Shown here piece after piece: positions 24,525-33,844 of a DNA stretch of 64,000 nucleotides (position 1 is the first letter of the stretch; each line of letters begins with the position of its first letter). The notes below the pieces were generated by a model. That model did no database searches, had not been told where the DNA came from, and saw nothing but the letters and a program-made list of their open reading frames with translations. Source of the stretch: Candidatus Jordarchaeales archaeon (GTDB lineage: Archaea > Asgardarchaeota > Jordiarchaeia > Jordiarchaeales > Freyrarchaeaceae); the NCBI GenBank assembly GCA_038889235.1, contig JAWAHN010000002.1, forward strand, positions 40,288-104,287. Reading direction: 5' to 3'. The position numbers and the translations under genes were made by a program.

Positions 24525-27140
24525 GTGCGAGAGAGCATGAGTACTGTTGAAGCAATAAGGTTGGCTGACTTCTCCGTCCTTGGGTGTTCTATTGACAAGG
24601 ATGCTTTCGGCTTCTCTGTAGGTCCTCTGGGTCTCAGCGGCCGTGACGCTAGAATGCTTGCGTCAAAAGTGGCAGAAGCGATACACATGCTCAACAGCCT
24701 GCTCTTGGAGGAAAGCGGAGTTAAACTGAAGTACGCTGAGTTCGAATTAACAAGTAGAGAAAGAGGGAATTTTCCCGAAGCCATGGTTCTGGTCACAGGC
24801 GGCGAAGAGGAAGCCTCAAACTTCATGATGCTTCTGGAGCACGAGAAAGGGCTTGTCGACGTTTTCAAGTTAATGGATGTTGCCGACGAGATCCTAAACA
24901 AGTTAAGCGATGTAAAGCTCGCATGTAAAGCCTCCGGGCTTAGTGAAAACGACGAGAAAAATGTGATACAGAAGTTTGTAGAAAGGTTTGCGAGGAAAAT
25001 GTACGCTGAGGTTTCACAAAGAAAGTACAGGGAAAAATACGCGAGAGACCTTTTAACCCACCTGAATATAACGAGTGGTTTGACCGTTGAGGGGAGGCTT
25101 GAAACGGACTACAGCGCAAAAGAACCAAGGTATAACTTACTAGTAGAAAAAACATCCCTGGAGCCGGTTGCCGGAAACTTAGAGTACCTTGAAAGCTTTA
25201 TATTCACTAAGACAGCTCTCGAAGTGCTCGCCAACGATGTTGCCCTCATTGGGGCAAAAATTCTTTCGCTCATTAATGATTACACCCTAGACGAAGTTGA
25301 AGACGGTGTTGTAACACGCTTAGCCGACGCCTTTTGGTCCCGCGTTAAACTAGGATCTCAAAGCTTAGAGGAACTACTGGAGGAAGTAAAGTCATTTATG
25401 GATGAAGCGAGGAACGCGTTAGACTCAGTGAAAAAAGGAATTGACTCTATATTGTACGCGGGGGAAAGAAAACAAATAGAAAAGCATTTAGAATCCATTA
25501 ACGAGACTGGCTTAGCCTCGTGTTTTAAAGAAGTATTGGTTGCCTTCCTTTCAAGAAAGGCTTCTAGTGAGGATGTATGGGGCTGGCAGCTTAAAGAAGA
25601 ACTCACATATTTCTTAGACCATGCTGAAAGAGGGTTGAAAAACTTCGAAAGAGCCACATCTGCTTTCATATTTGCGAGCGCCGAAAAAAGGGCAGTTAAA
25701 GACATTCTCTCGGACTATATCAGGCAAATTGTAGATCCGGTGCGAAAAACGATACTAAACGTTTACCTCGAAAAAACGGGAAAAATGCTAGAAAATTTCA
25801 TAGAAGAAAGAAGCTTAACTGTCCCCCTAAAATGGGACGTGAATACCCTAAAAAGCAGGATCAAAGACGACCTTTCACTTCACTTAGAGCTTAGGTTCCG
25901 TCTTCCACTAGTCGAGTTGCTTAATATAGCTTTCAGTAGTACTTTACTCGAAGTGGGCTCCGAAACACGGGAGGCTATTGAAGAAACTTATCGAGAGATT
26001 AAGGAATACGTCTCCGAAGTAGTCCCGGGGCTTGCTGACTATCTTCTCAGCCACAACGTCCTGAAAGTTTTCCTAGAACAAAATCGGGACGTCAACTCTC
26101 CTGAACTTTTCTCCCAAAGATATTTCGATTTCATATCGAGCGACGTGAAAGAGTACCCGAAATGGGAAAAAATGGCTAAAATCTGGCTTGAATCGTTCCC
26201 CTCCAGCGTCAAAGGGGCGGTTGACGTGTGCAAGCTGGCAGCGGAGTTCGTGAAGTTCATAAATAAGCTCAGAGACGAAGGCACTTCCACGGAAAAAGCT
26301 AGAGAGCTGATTGAACTAAAAATCAAGATGTACCAGGAAAGGGTGGAGGAGCTTACAAAAAAGCTCTCAGAGCTTGATATGAAAAAGATAAGCATTGAGA
26401 AACAAATAGACGTCCTACAGTCCCAGCTAAGCTCTACAGAACTCATGGAAAGAAACTTGAAAATAGACTACAGCGTCAACATAGCAAGTCTTCAAGAACT
26501 AAGAAAAACACTAGAAGCGAAAAAAGCAGAACTAAAAGAAATAGAGCAGAAAGCAGTGGAAGCCGCCGAAGCATCCATCCTAGAAAGAAAAAGCACACTG
26601 GAAAAAGAGATAAAAGAAATTGCTGAAAGGTCGCAGTGCTTGCTCTCCGAAATTGAAAGGATAGACAGAGAGTTAAACGAAGTAGCAAACTCTAAAGAAA
26701 GGTTTAAAGATGCTTTAAAGCAACTCCATGCGCATCTCGAAGAAATGGCGAACCAAATAGCAACAGTTAACGCTGAGATAGAAAAGGAAGAGACGCTCAG
26801 AAAAGCGCACCTAAAGTTCCTCGAAAGATACCTACACGTTTTAGAGGAAGAGTTCTTCTTGTCTCACGTGTTAAAAAACGAGGTGCTCGCCTTCGCACGG
26901 GATAAAATCGCGTCACTGCATGCATCAATTACCCTAGATGAGGGATTCCTCAACGAGTTTAAGGATTACGCCAGACGTTTGTTTCTTAAGTCTTTCAGCC
27001 GCGTGCAGTTGAAGCCACTAAGGCTACTACTCTTAAGCACCGAGAGAAAAGACCTCAACTACGTGGTGATGTACAACTATCCAACTGATAACTCTTTCAG
27101 AATGATCATAGGAAACAACTTTCTGTCCTTAAAGGAGTAA
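24525..27140 (+). CDS. Large helical/coiled-coil protein of unknown function (operon gene A)
   Basis: An 871-residue protein with no family I recognise. The first ~120 residues look alpha/beta (FSVLGCSIDKDAFGFSVGPL, then a long helix, KYAEFELTSRERGNFPEAM and MVLVTGGEEE), possibly a longin/roadblock-like platform. Residues ~130-590 are helical with few glycines, and ~590-775 form a long coiled coil rich in Lys/Glu. The last ~95 residues turn mixed again. No signal peptide, transmembrane helix or P-loop is visible, so it is cytosolic and not an SMC/Rad50 ATPase. GTG 24525 follows GGGGGG; an ATG lies four codons on. Gene B starts 18 bases after the stop. Confidence 0.75.
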   Translation: MRESMSTVEAIRLADFSVLGCSIDKDAFGFSVGPLGLSGRDARMLASKVAEAIHMLNSLLLEESGVKLKYAEFELTSRERGNFPEAMVLVTGGEEEASNFMMLLEHEKGLVDVFKLMDVADEILNKLSDVKLACKASGLSENDEKNVIQKFVERFARKMYAEVSQRKYREKYARDLLTHLNITSGLTVEGRLETDYSAKEPRYNLLVEKTSLEPVAGNLEYLESFIFTKTALEVLANDVALIGAKILSLINDYTLDEVEDGVVTRLADAFWSRVKLGSQSLEELLEEVKSFMDEARNALDSVKKGIDSILYAGERKQIEKHLESINETGLASCFKEVLVAFLSRKASSEDVWGWQLKEELTYFLDHAERGLKNFERATSAFIFASAEKRAVKDILSDYIRQIVDPVRKTILNVYLEKTGKMLENFIEERSLTVPLKWDVNTLKSRIKDDLSLHLELRFRLPLVELLNIAFSSTLLEVGSETREAIEETYREIKEYVSEVVPGLADYLLSHNVLKVFLEQNRDVNSPELFSQRYFDFISSDVKEYPKWEKMAKIWLESFPSSVKGAVDVCKLAAEFVKFINKLRDEGTSTEKARELIELKIKMYQERVEELTKKLSELDMKKISIEKQIDVLQSQLSSTELMERNLKIDYSVNIASLQELRKTLEAKKAELKEIEQKAVEAAEASILERKSTLEKEIKEIAERSQCLLSEIERIDRELNEVANSKERFKDALKQLHAHLEEMANQIATVNAEIEKEETLRKAHLKFLERYLHVLEEEFFLSHVLKNEVLAFARDKIASLHASITLDEGFLNEFKDYARRLFLKSFSRVQLKPLRLLLLSTERKDLNYVVMYNYPTDNSFRMIIGNNFLSLKE

Positions 27141-27157
27141 AGGGGGGCAATTTTTCT

Positions 27158-29527
27158 ATGGATGTCCCGATACAAAAAGACGTTTTGAGGGAAGTCGCGC
27201 CTGGGTTTGCCGTAAGGAGGGCACTAAGCAGCTTTCTGGTTTCAAGGCCCAATTGGCCTCAAATTACCAAAATAGCCGGAGAACGGGCAAGCATACAGGA
27301 CTTTGTTAAAGCGGCAATGGCCGCGTACATTTACAATTACATCGGAGTACGCACTATACCCCTAGAATCGGAAGAAGCCGCATCTAAAGAGGCCGCTGAA
27401 AAAGAGGCCAAAGATCTTTTTGCAGAGATAACCAAGATTCTAAAAGACAGCTTTCAAAAAGACGTACAAATTCTTGAGAAGAAAACTCTCCTCGAATTGG
27501 CTGCTCTAAAGGCTAAGCTCTCCCAGAAGGAAGGAGAGGTTGAAGAGCTCGTCTTAAGCTACTTAAATGATGTCCTTGCGCGCTTCTCTAAAACATATTT
27601 GGTAGATTTCTTAGGGGATTTGTTAGGTGTCTCGTATAGGTTTAGGTCAGAATTTATCAAGATGACATATGGATTAAAGCCGTCATCGATAGACGTAGAG
27701 GAGGAAGTAAAGAAGCCGCATGAGGAAGAATGCGTGGAAATAGCAACTCACTTAAGGGTCAAGAAGGAGTTAATGCTAAAGGAAGATGAAAAAACGCTGG
27801 AGGCTAAGGAACTTAAACAATTAGCGAAAAAAGTAGCGTCGCACGTTTCAAGTCGCATACCAAAGGATGAAACTGATCTGAAATTCTACATTGAAGTTTA
27901 CGAGTTAAAGCTTCAACTCTTAAAAGTACTCGAAGAATATACGTCCAAGAAGGCTGAGCTAGCTGAAATTATCGACAAACTCTCTGAAAAAATTCTCACA
28001 TACTTGAAGAAAAAGGCTCACGAAAGAACAGTTTTCCGAAAAGTGGTCTCACTGCTCGCCGGATATCGCACAGAAGAAGAACTAAAGATAAACCTTGACG
28101 GCGTCATGATGGCTCTCTCAGAAAATGAGAGCTACAAAAGTGTTAAAAACAAGCTCGAGGAGCTCGGAATTGATAAGAAGGAGCTCGTATTCCTCATCGA
28201 ACGATATAGAAGGCTCGAAAAAATCGAAGACGTACTACTTAACAAGGTCATCCCACGGCTTAGAGGAAGAGGATACGCTATACAGAAGGTCAGCCTAGAT
28301 ATCTTTGCGCTTCCACCAAACAAACTAAGCGGCTTAGACGAGCTCATATTGAAGGAAGTTAAAAACTACGTATCCCCTCCACCGCCAGAAGAATTCAAGC
28401 TACTGTTAGAAAACAAGGCTTTACTAGAAAAGGTATTAGAGGCAGCCGGCTTCTCCGACGTTAACACGTTAAAAGCAATACTTGAAGCTGAAGCCTCGCT
28501 GGAAGAGGTAACTAGGGAAGTAATTAGTAGCATATTCTTTGAATGCATGGCTCACGCTTCGCGTGTAGTGGAGCTATACAATAGAGCTAAGAGGGATGGA
28601 GAGCGCTTCAAAATCCTCTTTAAAATCATAAATGATGAGAAAGACGAAAACATAAGGTGCATGAAAGAAGAACTGTTAGTCGACCTATTACTGCAGAGGT
28701 GTAAGGAAATACATGAAGTCTTCCCCGAACTAACCCTGAAGGACATTTACGGATTCATTTGGGCTAGACAAATAAACAAAACGCTAAACGATGCTGTAAA
28801 AGAGCTAGAAAGCACGGCAAGTCCGCTATTCGCGGGAGTTACCGAAGCTAAATTGAACTTCGACGCGCTCCCCCTGATGAGCTACTCAGCGGCATTTGAC
28901 ATCTCGCAAAGATATTTAGAATATGGCAGAGAGCAAATGGAAGCCATCCAAAGAGCTAGGGAAAAAGAGGTTGAAGCAAAAGAAAGGATTAAGAAAGAAG
29001 TCTATGAGAAGATTGAACCCACCGGATTACTTGAAAAGAAGCTCACAGTAGCATTAAAGGCGCCAGTAAGTGTAGCGAAGGCCGAGTTAGAGTGGAGCGA
29101 GAGCGACACGAGAAAACTGGAGGCGATGAGCAAAATATTCGTGAGGACTGAAATCGGGAAAAAGATCTGCCCTAATTGTGCTGTAGAAGTTAAAGATAAC
29201 TCGTGCCCGGAGCATGGCTATATAGAACCAGTGGTGATGGGATCGTTGGAAGCTCTTGCTAAATTCTACTTCCTCTCACTTAAGATCATAAGAGACTTAA
29301 CCGAGCAGAAAGTGAGAACGAAGATCGGAGAAATCACATTCAGAGACGCGCTGAGGACCGTTAAATCGATATTCTTAGAGTTAAAGATGAAAGGAAAGCT
29401 TTCACCTAAAAGCACGGAAAAGATGGTAGTAGAAGGAGACTTGGATCGTTATTTGATACCCGAAATAGCGAACAAAATAGCAGAAGAATATGCCAAAGCT
29501 GTAGGGTACATTAGGAAGCTCAAGTGA
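27158..29527 (+). CDS. Large helical protein with C-terminal zinc knuckle (operon gene B)
   Basis: A 789-residue, almost wholly helical protein that I cannot place in a family. Segments ~80-125 and ~220-300 look like coiled coils, a Pro-rich break SPPPPEE occurs near 405, and residues ~670-686 hold a CPNCAVEVKDNSCPEHG knuckle (CxxC...CxxH) fit for zinc. No membrane segment or NTPase motif is seen. The stop overlaps the first in-frame GTG of the HEAT gene, and gene A ends 18 bases upstream, so A, B and C are co-transcribed. Translation likely starts at ATG 27158, with GGGGGG upstream. Confidence 0.75.
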   Translation: MDVPIQKDVLREVAPGFAVRRALSSFLVSRPNWPQITKIAGERASIQDFVKAAMAAYIYNYIGVRTIPLESEEAASKEAAEKEAKDLFAEITKILKDSFQKDVQILEKKTLLELAALKAKLSQKEGEVEELVLSYLNDVLARFSKTYLVDFLGDLLGVSYRFRSEFIKMTYGLKPSSIDVEEEVKKPHEEECVEIATHLRVKKELMLKEDEKTLEAKELKQLAKKVASHVSSRIPKDETDLKFYIEVYELKLQLLKVLEEYTSKKAELAEIIDKLSEKILTYLKKKAHERTVFRKVVSLLAGYRTEEELKINLDGVMMALSENESYKSVKNKLEELGIDKKELVFLIERYRRLEKIEDVLLNKVIPRLRGRGYAIQKVSLDIFALPPNKLSGLDELILKEVKNYVSPPPPEEFKLLLENKALLEKVLEAAGFSDVNTLKAILEAEASLEEVTREVISSIFFECMAHASRVVELYNRAKRDGERFKILFKIINDEKDENIRCMKEELLVDLLLQRCKEIHEVFPELTLKDIYGFIWARQINKTLNDAVKELESTASPLFAGVTEAKLNFDALPLMSYSAAFDISQRYLEYGREQMEAIQRAREKEVEAKERIKKEVYEKIEPTGLLEKKLTVALKAPVSVAKAELEWSESDTRKLEAMSKIFVRTEIGKKICPNCAVEVKDNSCPEHGYIEPVVMGSLEALAKFYFLSLKIIRDLTEQKVRTKIGEITFRDALRTVKSIFLELKMKGKLSPKSTEKMVVEGDLDRYLIPEIANKIAEEYAKAVGYIRKLK

Positions 29528-29541
29528 GAATAGGTGGTCTC

Positions 29542-30738
29542 ATGAAGGAGACTCTCTTCGAAAAGTTAGGAATACTTTTGCTCAACGGCAAAGAAGAAGA
29601 GGCCCTAGACCTCCTAAAAACCCTTATGTGCGACGAGGACCCGGAGGTTAAGGTGGCGTCGCTGGCTGTGATTAGCACATTAATGCAACGCTTCCGCAGA
29701 GTTGTTGAAGGAGTGCTCCCGCTCGTTTTAAGAGCAGCGCTAACCGACCAGCAGACCTATGTGAGGGGTAACGCATTGGAAGTCCTAGGTAAAGCAGCAT
29801 GCTACACTCCCAACGCTGTCGTGGACTCCTTGCCTGAAGTGATTTCATGCATAAACTCCCAGGACAGCAACTTGGCCTGGAATGCCGTCGTCACATTGGG
29901 ATGGATCGGTGGAAGCAACCCCAAGATAGTAGAACCATTCATGGAAGAAATAGCTAAAAACCTTGACTCTGAGCACGAAATCGCAAGAGGAGCTTCTGCA
30001 ATGGCGATGGGGTGGATAGGTGGCGTCCGCCCAGATCTCGTAAAGAAATACGTTCTGAAGCTAGTCAAAGTAGCCACTTCTGACGAAAAAGAAGAAGTAA
30101 GATTGAACGCCATGGATGCATTAGCGTCAATATCTCACGCCGACGCCACACTGCTTAAAGGCTTCCTGAAAAACATAGCGCTAGCATCTATCACTGATGA
30201 AAACGAGAACGTTAGGGGAAGCGCCCTAGAGGCAATAACTGGATTCTGTAAAAGGTTTCCGGATGCATCCGCAGAAGTAGTGTTATCCATACTGGATAAC
30301 GTCTTCGAGAATAGAGATGTTAACTGGAAGGCCATCGCCACCATAGGATTCCTAGGAGCCGGAAACCCCGACGCCATCCCTTACATTTTAAACACTCTTA
30401 CTGGACAACTGGGTAATTTAAAAGGCGCTGCTAGGGCGACAGCAATACTGGCGGTGGGGTGGGTCCTAGGAAACAACCCCGGGTTCCCTACGCGAGAAGC
30501 AGAAAAAGTAATTAATTTCCTGGTACGTTTCCTAAAGGACGAGGACTCAAAAGTTAGAGAAAGCGTCATTGAAGCCATAGGGTGGATAAGCGCTAACAGC
30601 CACGCGTTGTTGAAGAAATATCTGCCAGTTGTATTGAACGTGCTGCGTGACGAGAGAGACAGTGCTGTTAAGAGAAAATCGGAAGAAGTTGCAGAACTTA
30701 TGAGCAAAAGGCTATTAGACTATGAAGCGAAAAGTTAA
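29542..30738 (+). CDS. HEAT-repeat protein (operon gene C)
   Basis: About 398 residues made of roughly nine to ten tandem ~39-residue helical repeats. The repeats carry recurrent D(P/E)xxVRxxAxxALG/WIG-like helices (for example DEDPEVKVASLAVIS, TYVRGNALEVLGKA, IARGASAMAMGWIGG, KVRESVIEAIGWIS), the pattern of HEAT/adaptin-type solenoids. Such solenoids are protein-binding scaffolds. ATG 29542 is preferred because GGTGG sits just upstream; an in-frame GTG at 29524 overlaps the end of gene B. With A and B it probably forms one complex. Confidence 0.85.
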   Translation: MKETLFEKLGILLLNGKEEEALDLLKTLMCDEDPEVKVASLAVISTLMQRFRRVVEGVLPLVLRAALTDQQTYVRGNALEVLGKAACYTPNAVVDSLPEVISCINSQDSNLAWNAVVTLGWIGGSNPKIVEPFMEEIAKNLDSEHEIARGASAMAMGWIGGVRPDLVKKYVLKLVKVATSDEKEEVRLNAMDALASISHADATLLKGFLKNIALASITDENENVRGSALEAITGFCKRFPDASAEVVLSILDNVFENRDVNWKAIATIGFLGAGNPDAIPYILNTLTGQLGNLKGAARATAILAVGWVLGNNPGFPTREAEKVINFLVRFLKDEDSKVRESVIEAIGWISANSHALLKKYLPVVLNVLRDERDSAVKRKSEEVAELMSKRLLDYEAKS

Positions 30739-30813
30739 AATGTGAAGGCAATGTGATGCAACCTCACTCTTAGTATAAATCACCTCTTTACATATAAAAG
30801 GGTGGTTGAAAAA

Positions 30814-31155
30814 TTGTCAAGAGAAAGACAGCGCTCTATTAGGTATACAAGACAGAGGTGTGAGTTTTGCGGCGGACAAGTAATCTTTGACTTCTCTCAA
30901 AGAGTGCGCGTTTGCAGCTCGTGCGGGTTAGTCCAGGAGGGCAAAAGTGGATCTGAAATATCTCTTGACGAATTTTTGAGGGAGCTTCAATTTGCAAACA
31001 CTATCGAAGAACTGGCTGCCCGTCTCGGTATAAGCGACTGGGAGATCGAGCGCAAGTTAGTATTGATGCAAAAAGAGGGACTAGTTGAAATTAAAGATAA
31101 TAAAGTTTTTTTAACCACTAAGGGACGCAGAAAGCTACATAAAGATATCATATAA
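30814..31155 (+). CDS. Zinc-ribbon plus winged-helix protein (TFIIB N-terminus-like)
   Basis: About 113 residues. An N-terminal zinc ribbon (CEFCGG...CSSCGLV, about residues 16-37) looks like that of TFB/TFIIB. It is followed by an acidic linker and a winged helix (ELAARLGISDWEIERKLVLM, then GLVEIKDNKVFLTTKGRRKL). The cyclin folds of TFB are absent, so it is a small DNA-binding regulator and not a full TFB. TTG 30814 has GGGTGG eight bases upstream; a GTG 12 bases earlier lies on that element. It follows the HEAT gene by 75 bases and may be a member or regulator of that operon. Confidence 0.75.
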   Translation: MSRERQRSIRYTRQRCEFCGGQVIFDFSQRVRVCSSCGLVQEGKSGSEISLDEFLRELQFANTIEELAARLGISDWEIERKLVLMQKEGLVEIKDNKVFLTTKGRRKLHKDII

Positions 31156-31263
31156 AAATCAGCTCTCAAGATCTCCGATGAATGCAAGCAGTAAAACCGT
31201 TGTAAGTTTCTCACTTGTACATGGTGTATGAAAGCTTCGTTGAGATAAGTGCGTGCAACTATC

Positions 31264-32388
31264 TTACCTTTCTAGGAGTACCTCCTTTAGGGGGAAGTTT
31301 AGCTCTATGAGCGCTTGTCTAATGGCGTTTAATGTTATGTTAATTTCTTGCTCTGTTACGCGGCCCATGTGTCCAATCCTGAATATTTCCCCTGTTAGCT
31401 TGTCCTGTCCTCCTGATATTACGACACCGTGCTCTCTTACTTTTTGGCGTAACTCCTGATCCTTTATTCCCTTCGGCATTTTAACTGCCGTAACCGTAAC
31501 AGAACATATCTCTTCCCTGACAGGGAAAAGTTCAAGACCCATTTTCTTTATACCCTCTCTCGTTAGCTTAGCTAACCTGTGGTGCCTCGCTATAACATTA
31601 TCCAGTCCCTCTTCAAACATCAAGTTTAAAGCGTCATCCAAGGCATAAAGCAAGGTTAAGCATATCGTGTAAGGCGTCTGAGGCGGGCTCTTCTCTAAAC
31701 TTTTCTTATAGCTTACAAGGTCGAAGTAAAATGCTCTCCTTTTAGTCCTGTGTATGACCTCCCATGCCTCATCTGAGACCGATATAAAGGAGAACCCAGG
31801 TGGTATGGCAAAGCATTTCTGGCTTCCGGCGAGGCAGAAGTCGATTTTCCACTTGTCAACAGGGATATAGTCGCCTCCCATGCTGGAAATAGCGTCCACG
31901 ATTAAGAGTGCGCCATAATCCTTAACTATCCTCGCTATTTCCTCTACAGGGTTCTTCACTCCAGTTGACGTCTCGTTATGCGTTACAGTGACTGCTTTGA
32001 TGTCTTCGTGCTCCTCTAAGGCAGCTTTGACTTTCTCTGGGTCTACGGCATCTCCCCATTCTGAAGAGACCTCAATTACTTCAGCCCCAAAGACCTCAGC
32101 TATTTTCTTAAACCTCTCACTAAACTTTCCGCACGTCGTGCAGAGTATCTTGTCCCCTGGCTCGGTTATGTTTGCTATCGCCGCTTCCATAGCCCCAGTT
32201 CCTGACGCTGTAAGTATGAACAAGTCGTTGTCTGTTCTGAAGATCTTCTTTAGTCTCTCTATGCAGCTTGTGAGGAGCGCGCCCGTCTCTTTACCCCTGT
32301 GAGAAATCATCTGTCTACTCATTGCCTTAAGCGTGGACTCTGCTAGGAACGTTGGACCGGGAATCATTAATAGTTCTTTTCCGGTCAC
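31264..32388 (-). CDS. Class V aminotransferase (alanine/serine-glyoxylate type)
   Basis: About 374 residues. The N-terminus MTGKELLMIPGPT with ...SHRGKE is typical of alanine-/serine-glyoxylate aminotransferases. The PLP lysine lies in AGSQKCFAIPPG, the PLP Asp in IVDAISSMGG, and TASGTGAMEA forms the phosphate loop. It likely moves amino groups between Ser/Ala and glyoxylate or pyruvate. GTG 32388 with AAGGTG six bases upstream is preferred; a longer TTG start at 32421 has weak support. Confidence 0.87.
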   Translation of the reverse strand: MTGKELLMIPGPTFLAESTLKAMSRQMISHRGKETGALLTSCIERLKKIFRTDNDLFILTASGTGAMEAAIANITEPGDKILCTTCGKFSERFKKIAEVFGAEVIEVSSEWGDAVDPEKVKAALEEHEDIKAVTVTHNETSTGVKNPVEEIARIVKDYGALLIVDAISSMGGDYIPVDKWKIDFCLAGSQKCFAIPPGFSFISVSDEAWEVIHRTKRRAFYFDLVSYKKSLEKSPPQTPYTICLTLLYALDDALNLMFEEGLDNVIARHHRLAKLTREGIKKMGLELFPVREEICSVTVTAVKMPKGIKDQELRQKVREHGVVISGGQDKLTGEIFRIGHMGRVTEQEINITLNAIRQALIELNFPLKEVLLER

Positions 32389-32524
32389 AGTTAACACACC
32401 TTCAATTTTTTTAAACGACAATCCTTGAAAGAGTTAATAAAAATTACTAATCACGCCCTTTCGACCGTGAAGGTTAAAAAGGGAGCTGCAATTAACTGTG
32501 TCAAAACAAGCAAAAGGGAGCGCA

Positions 32525-32701
32525 ATGACGGAAGTAAAGTTGCCTATATGTAGTAGTTGTTCCAGACCAATTCACCCAGATACCGGAGGCGTAAAATTCC
32601 CCTGCCCTAACTGCGGCAAAATAACTATCTGGCGCTGCTATAAATGCAGGCAACTAGGAAACCCCTACAAGTGCCCGGTTTGCGGCTTTGAGGGACCATG
32701 A
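32525..32701 (+). CDS. Small double zinc-finger protein (HVO_2753-like)
   Basis: A 58-residue protein with four CxxC knuckles: CSSC, CPNC, CYKC and CPVC, with the FPCPNCGKITIWRCYKCR and NPYKCPVCGFEGP segments. Archaeal proteins of this type are encoded next to elongation factor 1-beta, exactly as here. ATG 32525 sits behind GGGAG; an in-frame GTG at 32498 would add nine residues with poorer spacing. The haloarchaeal homologue is tied to biofilm and swarming phenotypes, but the molecular role is unknown. Confidence 0.85.
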   Translation: MTEVKLPICSSCSRPIHPDTGGVKFPCPNCGKITIWRCYKCRQLGNPYKCPVCGFEGP

Positions 32702-32720
32702 AGAAGGAGGACGAGAAATT

Positions 32721-32987
32721 ATGGGAAAAGTAGTTATAACTGTGAAGGTTTTCCCCACATCAACCGACATACCGCTAGACCAACTGCTAGATAAAATCAA
32801 GGCGTCCCTTCCAAGCGAAGCCAAACTGCACAGCTCGGAAAAGGTGCCTATAGCTTTCGGGTTAAACGCGCTGAGACTCAACATACTAGTCCCAGAAGAG
32901 GAAAAAGCAGCGTCACAGGTCGAAAGCGCCATAGCAAGCACAGAAGGCGTGAGTGAAATAGAAGTTGAAATGGTTAGAAGGATATAA
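32721..32987 (+). CDS. ef1b: Translation elongation factor 1-beta (aEF1B)
   Basis: An 88-residue protein: MGKVVITVKVFPTS, AFGLNALRLNILVPEE and an SEIEVEMVRRI ending. This is the compact archaeal nucleotide-exchange factor for EF-1alpha. ATG 32721 follows AGGAGGA at suitable spacing, only 19 bases after the small zinc-finger gene, so the two are co-transcribed. Confidence 0.92.
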   Translation: MGKVVITVKVFPTSTDIPLDQLLDKIKASLPSEAKLHSSEKVPIAFGLNALRLNILVPEEEKAASQVESAIASTEGVSEIEVEMVRRI

Positions 32988-33090
32988 AAGCGAGAATTAA
33001 GAGATGAAGGGGGCTTTAAACCGCACAGTTTAAAAAGAGATTTTTATCAATAAACCACGTGACGCCATTAAGTAATTGAAGGTGATTTAC

Positions 33091-33621
33091 GTGTCCCTTG
33101 GTCCTATCCCCTGGCAGCTGGCTAACGTTCAAGGACCGAAGACGGCAAAGACCATAAACAATGCGAAGGTCGTGGCGGCGCGCATAAAGAAGAAAAAGAA
33201 CCCCATATTGATAGCTGGTCCGAACATTACAAAAGAGGTTGAGGGCAAAAAGCTTATCGACTACGCTATCGAAATGGGGAAAGCAGGAATAACTATAGTC
33301 GCAACAGCGCACACTGTTCGAGAGTTCATAAAGGCCGGCTTCCCAAATGTGGTGTCCTTGGGCCTCTCTGATATAACCAACCGTTTGAGAGACCCGAACT
33401 GGAAGGGATTTGATGGCAAAGGAAAGCCGGACTTAGTACTCTACCTCGGTGGATTGTACTACACGCAAAACCAGTCTCTCTCAGCTTTAAAACACTTCTC
33501 AGACGTGGAAACAATAAGCTTGGATAGAGAATACCATCCGAACGCTGACTGGAGTTTTGGAAACCTGAACCCTAAAGAGTGGAAAGAAATAATGGACGAG
33601 CTAATCAGCCTCCTCAAGTGA
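33091..33621 (+). CDS. cdhB: Acetyl-CoA decarbonylase/synthase, epsilon subunit
   Basis: A 176-residue protein. RLRDPNWKGFDGKGKPDLVLYLG, SALKHFSDVETISLDREYHPNA and WSFGNLNPKEW are the recognisable conserved end of the CdhB/epsilon subunit, which partners the CO dehydrogenase alpha subunit (CdhA) in the acetyl-CoA decarbonylase/synthase complex. GTG 33091 with GGTGA six bases upstream gives MSLGPIPWQLANVQGPK. An in-frame TTG at 33076 lacks a signal. No other cdh gene is within the window, which is unusual because they are commonly clustered. Confidence 0.85.
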   Translation: MSLGPIPWQLANVQGPKTAKTINNAKVVAARIKKKKNPILIAGPNITKEVEGKKLIDYAIEMGKAGITIVATAHTVREFIKAGFPNVVSLGLSDITNRLRDPNWKGFDGKGKPDLVLYLGGLYYTQNQSLSALKHFSDVETISLDREYHPNADWSFGNLNPKEWKEIMDELISLLK

Positions 33622-33844
33622 AGGAAACCTTCTCCATTAAACCCACTTTTATTACATTTTTGTCCATTACCTTTGTCCGCCCTCTTAAACCCGGCAAAAC
33701 ACTTTTATGTTACGTCTGTTTTTGACTAGTTTTTCGTTAATATCCCATGTCTCCTCCTATCATTGGGGTCCTCGATTCATAAAGAAAATTTTTTAAGGTT
33801 TTCCTTCTTTGTTAATCGCAAGGCTAAAGTGGAGACTTGGCCGG

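Noticed and set aside
24525..27140. SMC or Rad50-type ATPase
   Set aside because: There is no Walker A at the N-terminus, no signature motif and no hinge; only the coiled coil is shared.
33091..33621. Ribosomal protein S2 or a Rossmann dehydrogenase
   Set aside because: The C-terminal REYHPNA...WSFGNLNPKEW region and DPNWKGFDGKG are specific to the ACDS epsilon subunit.
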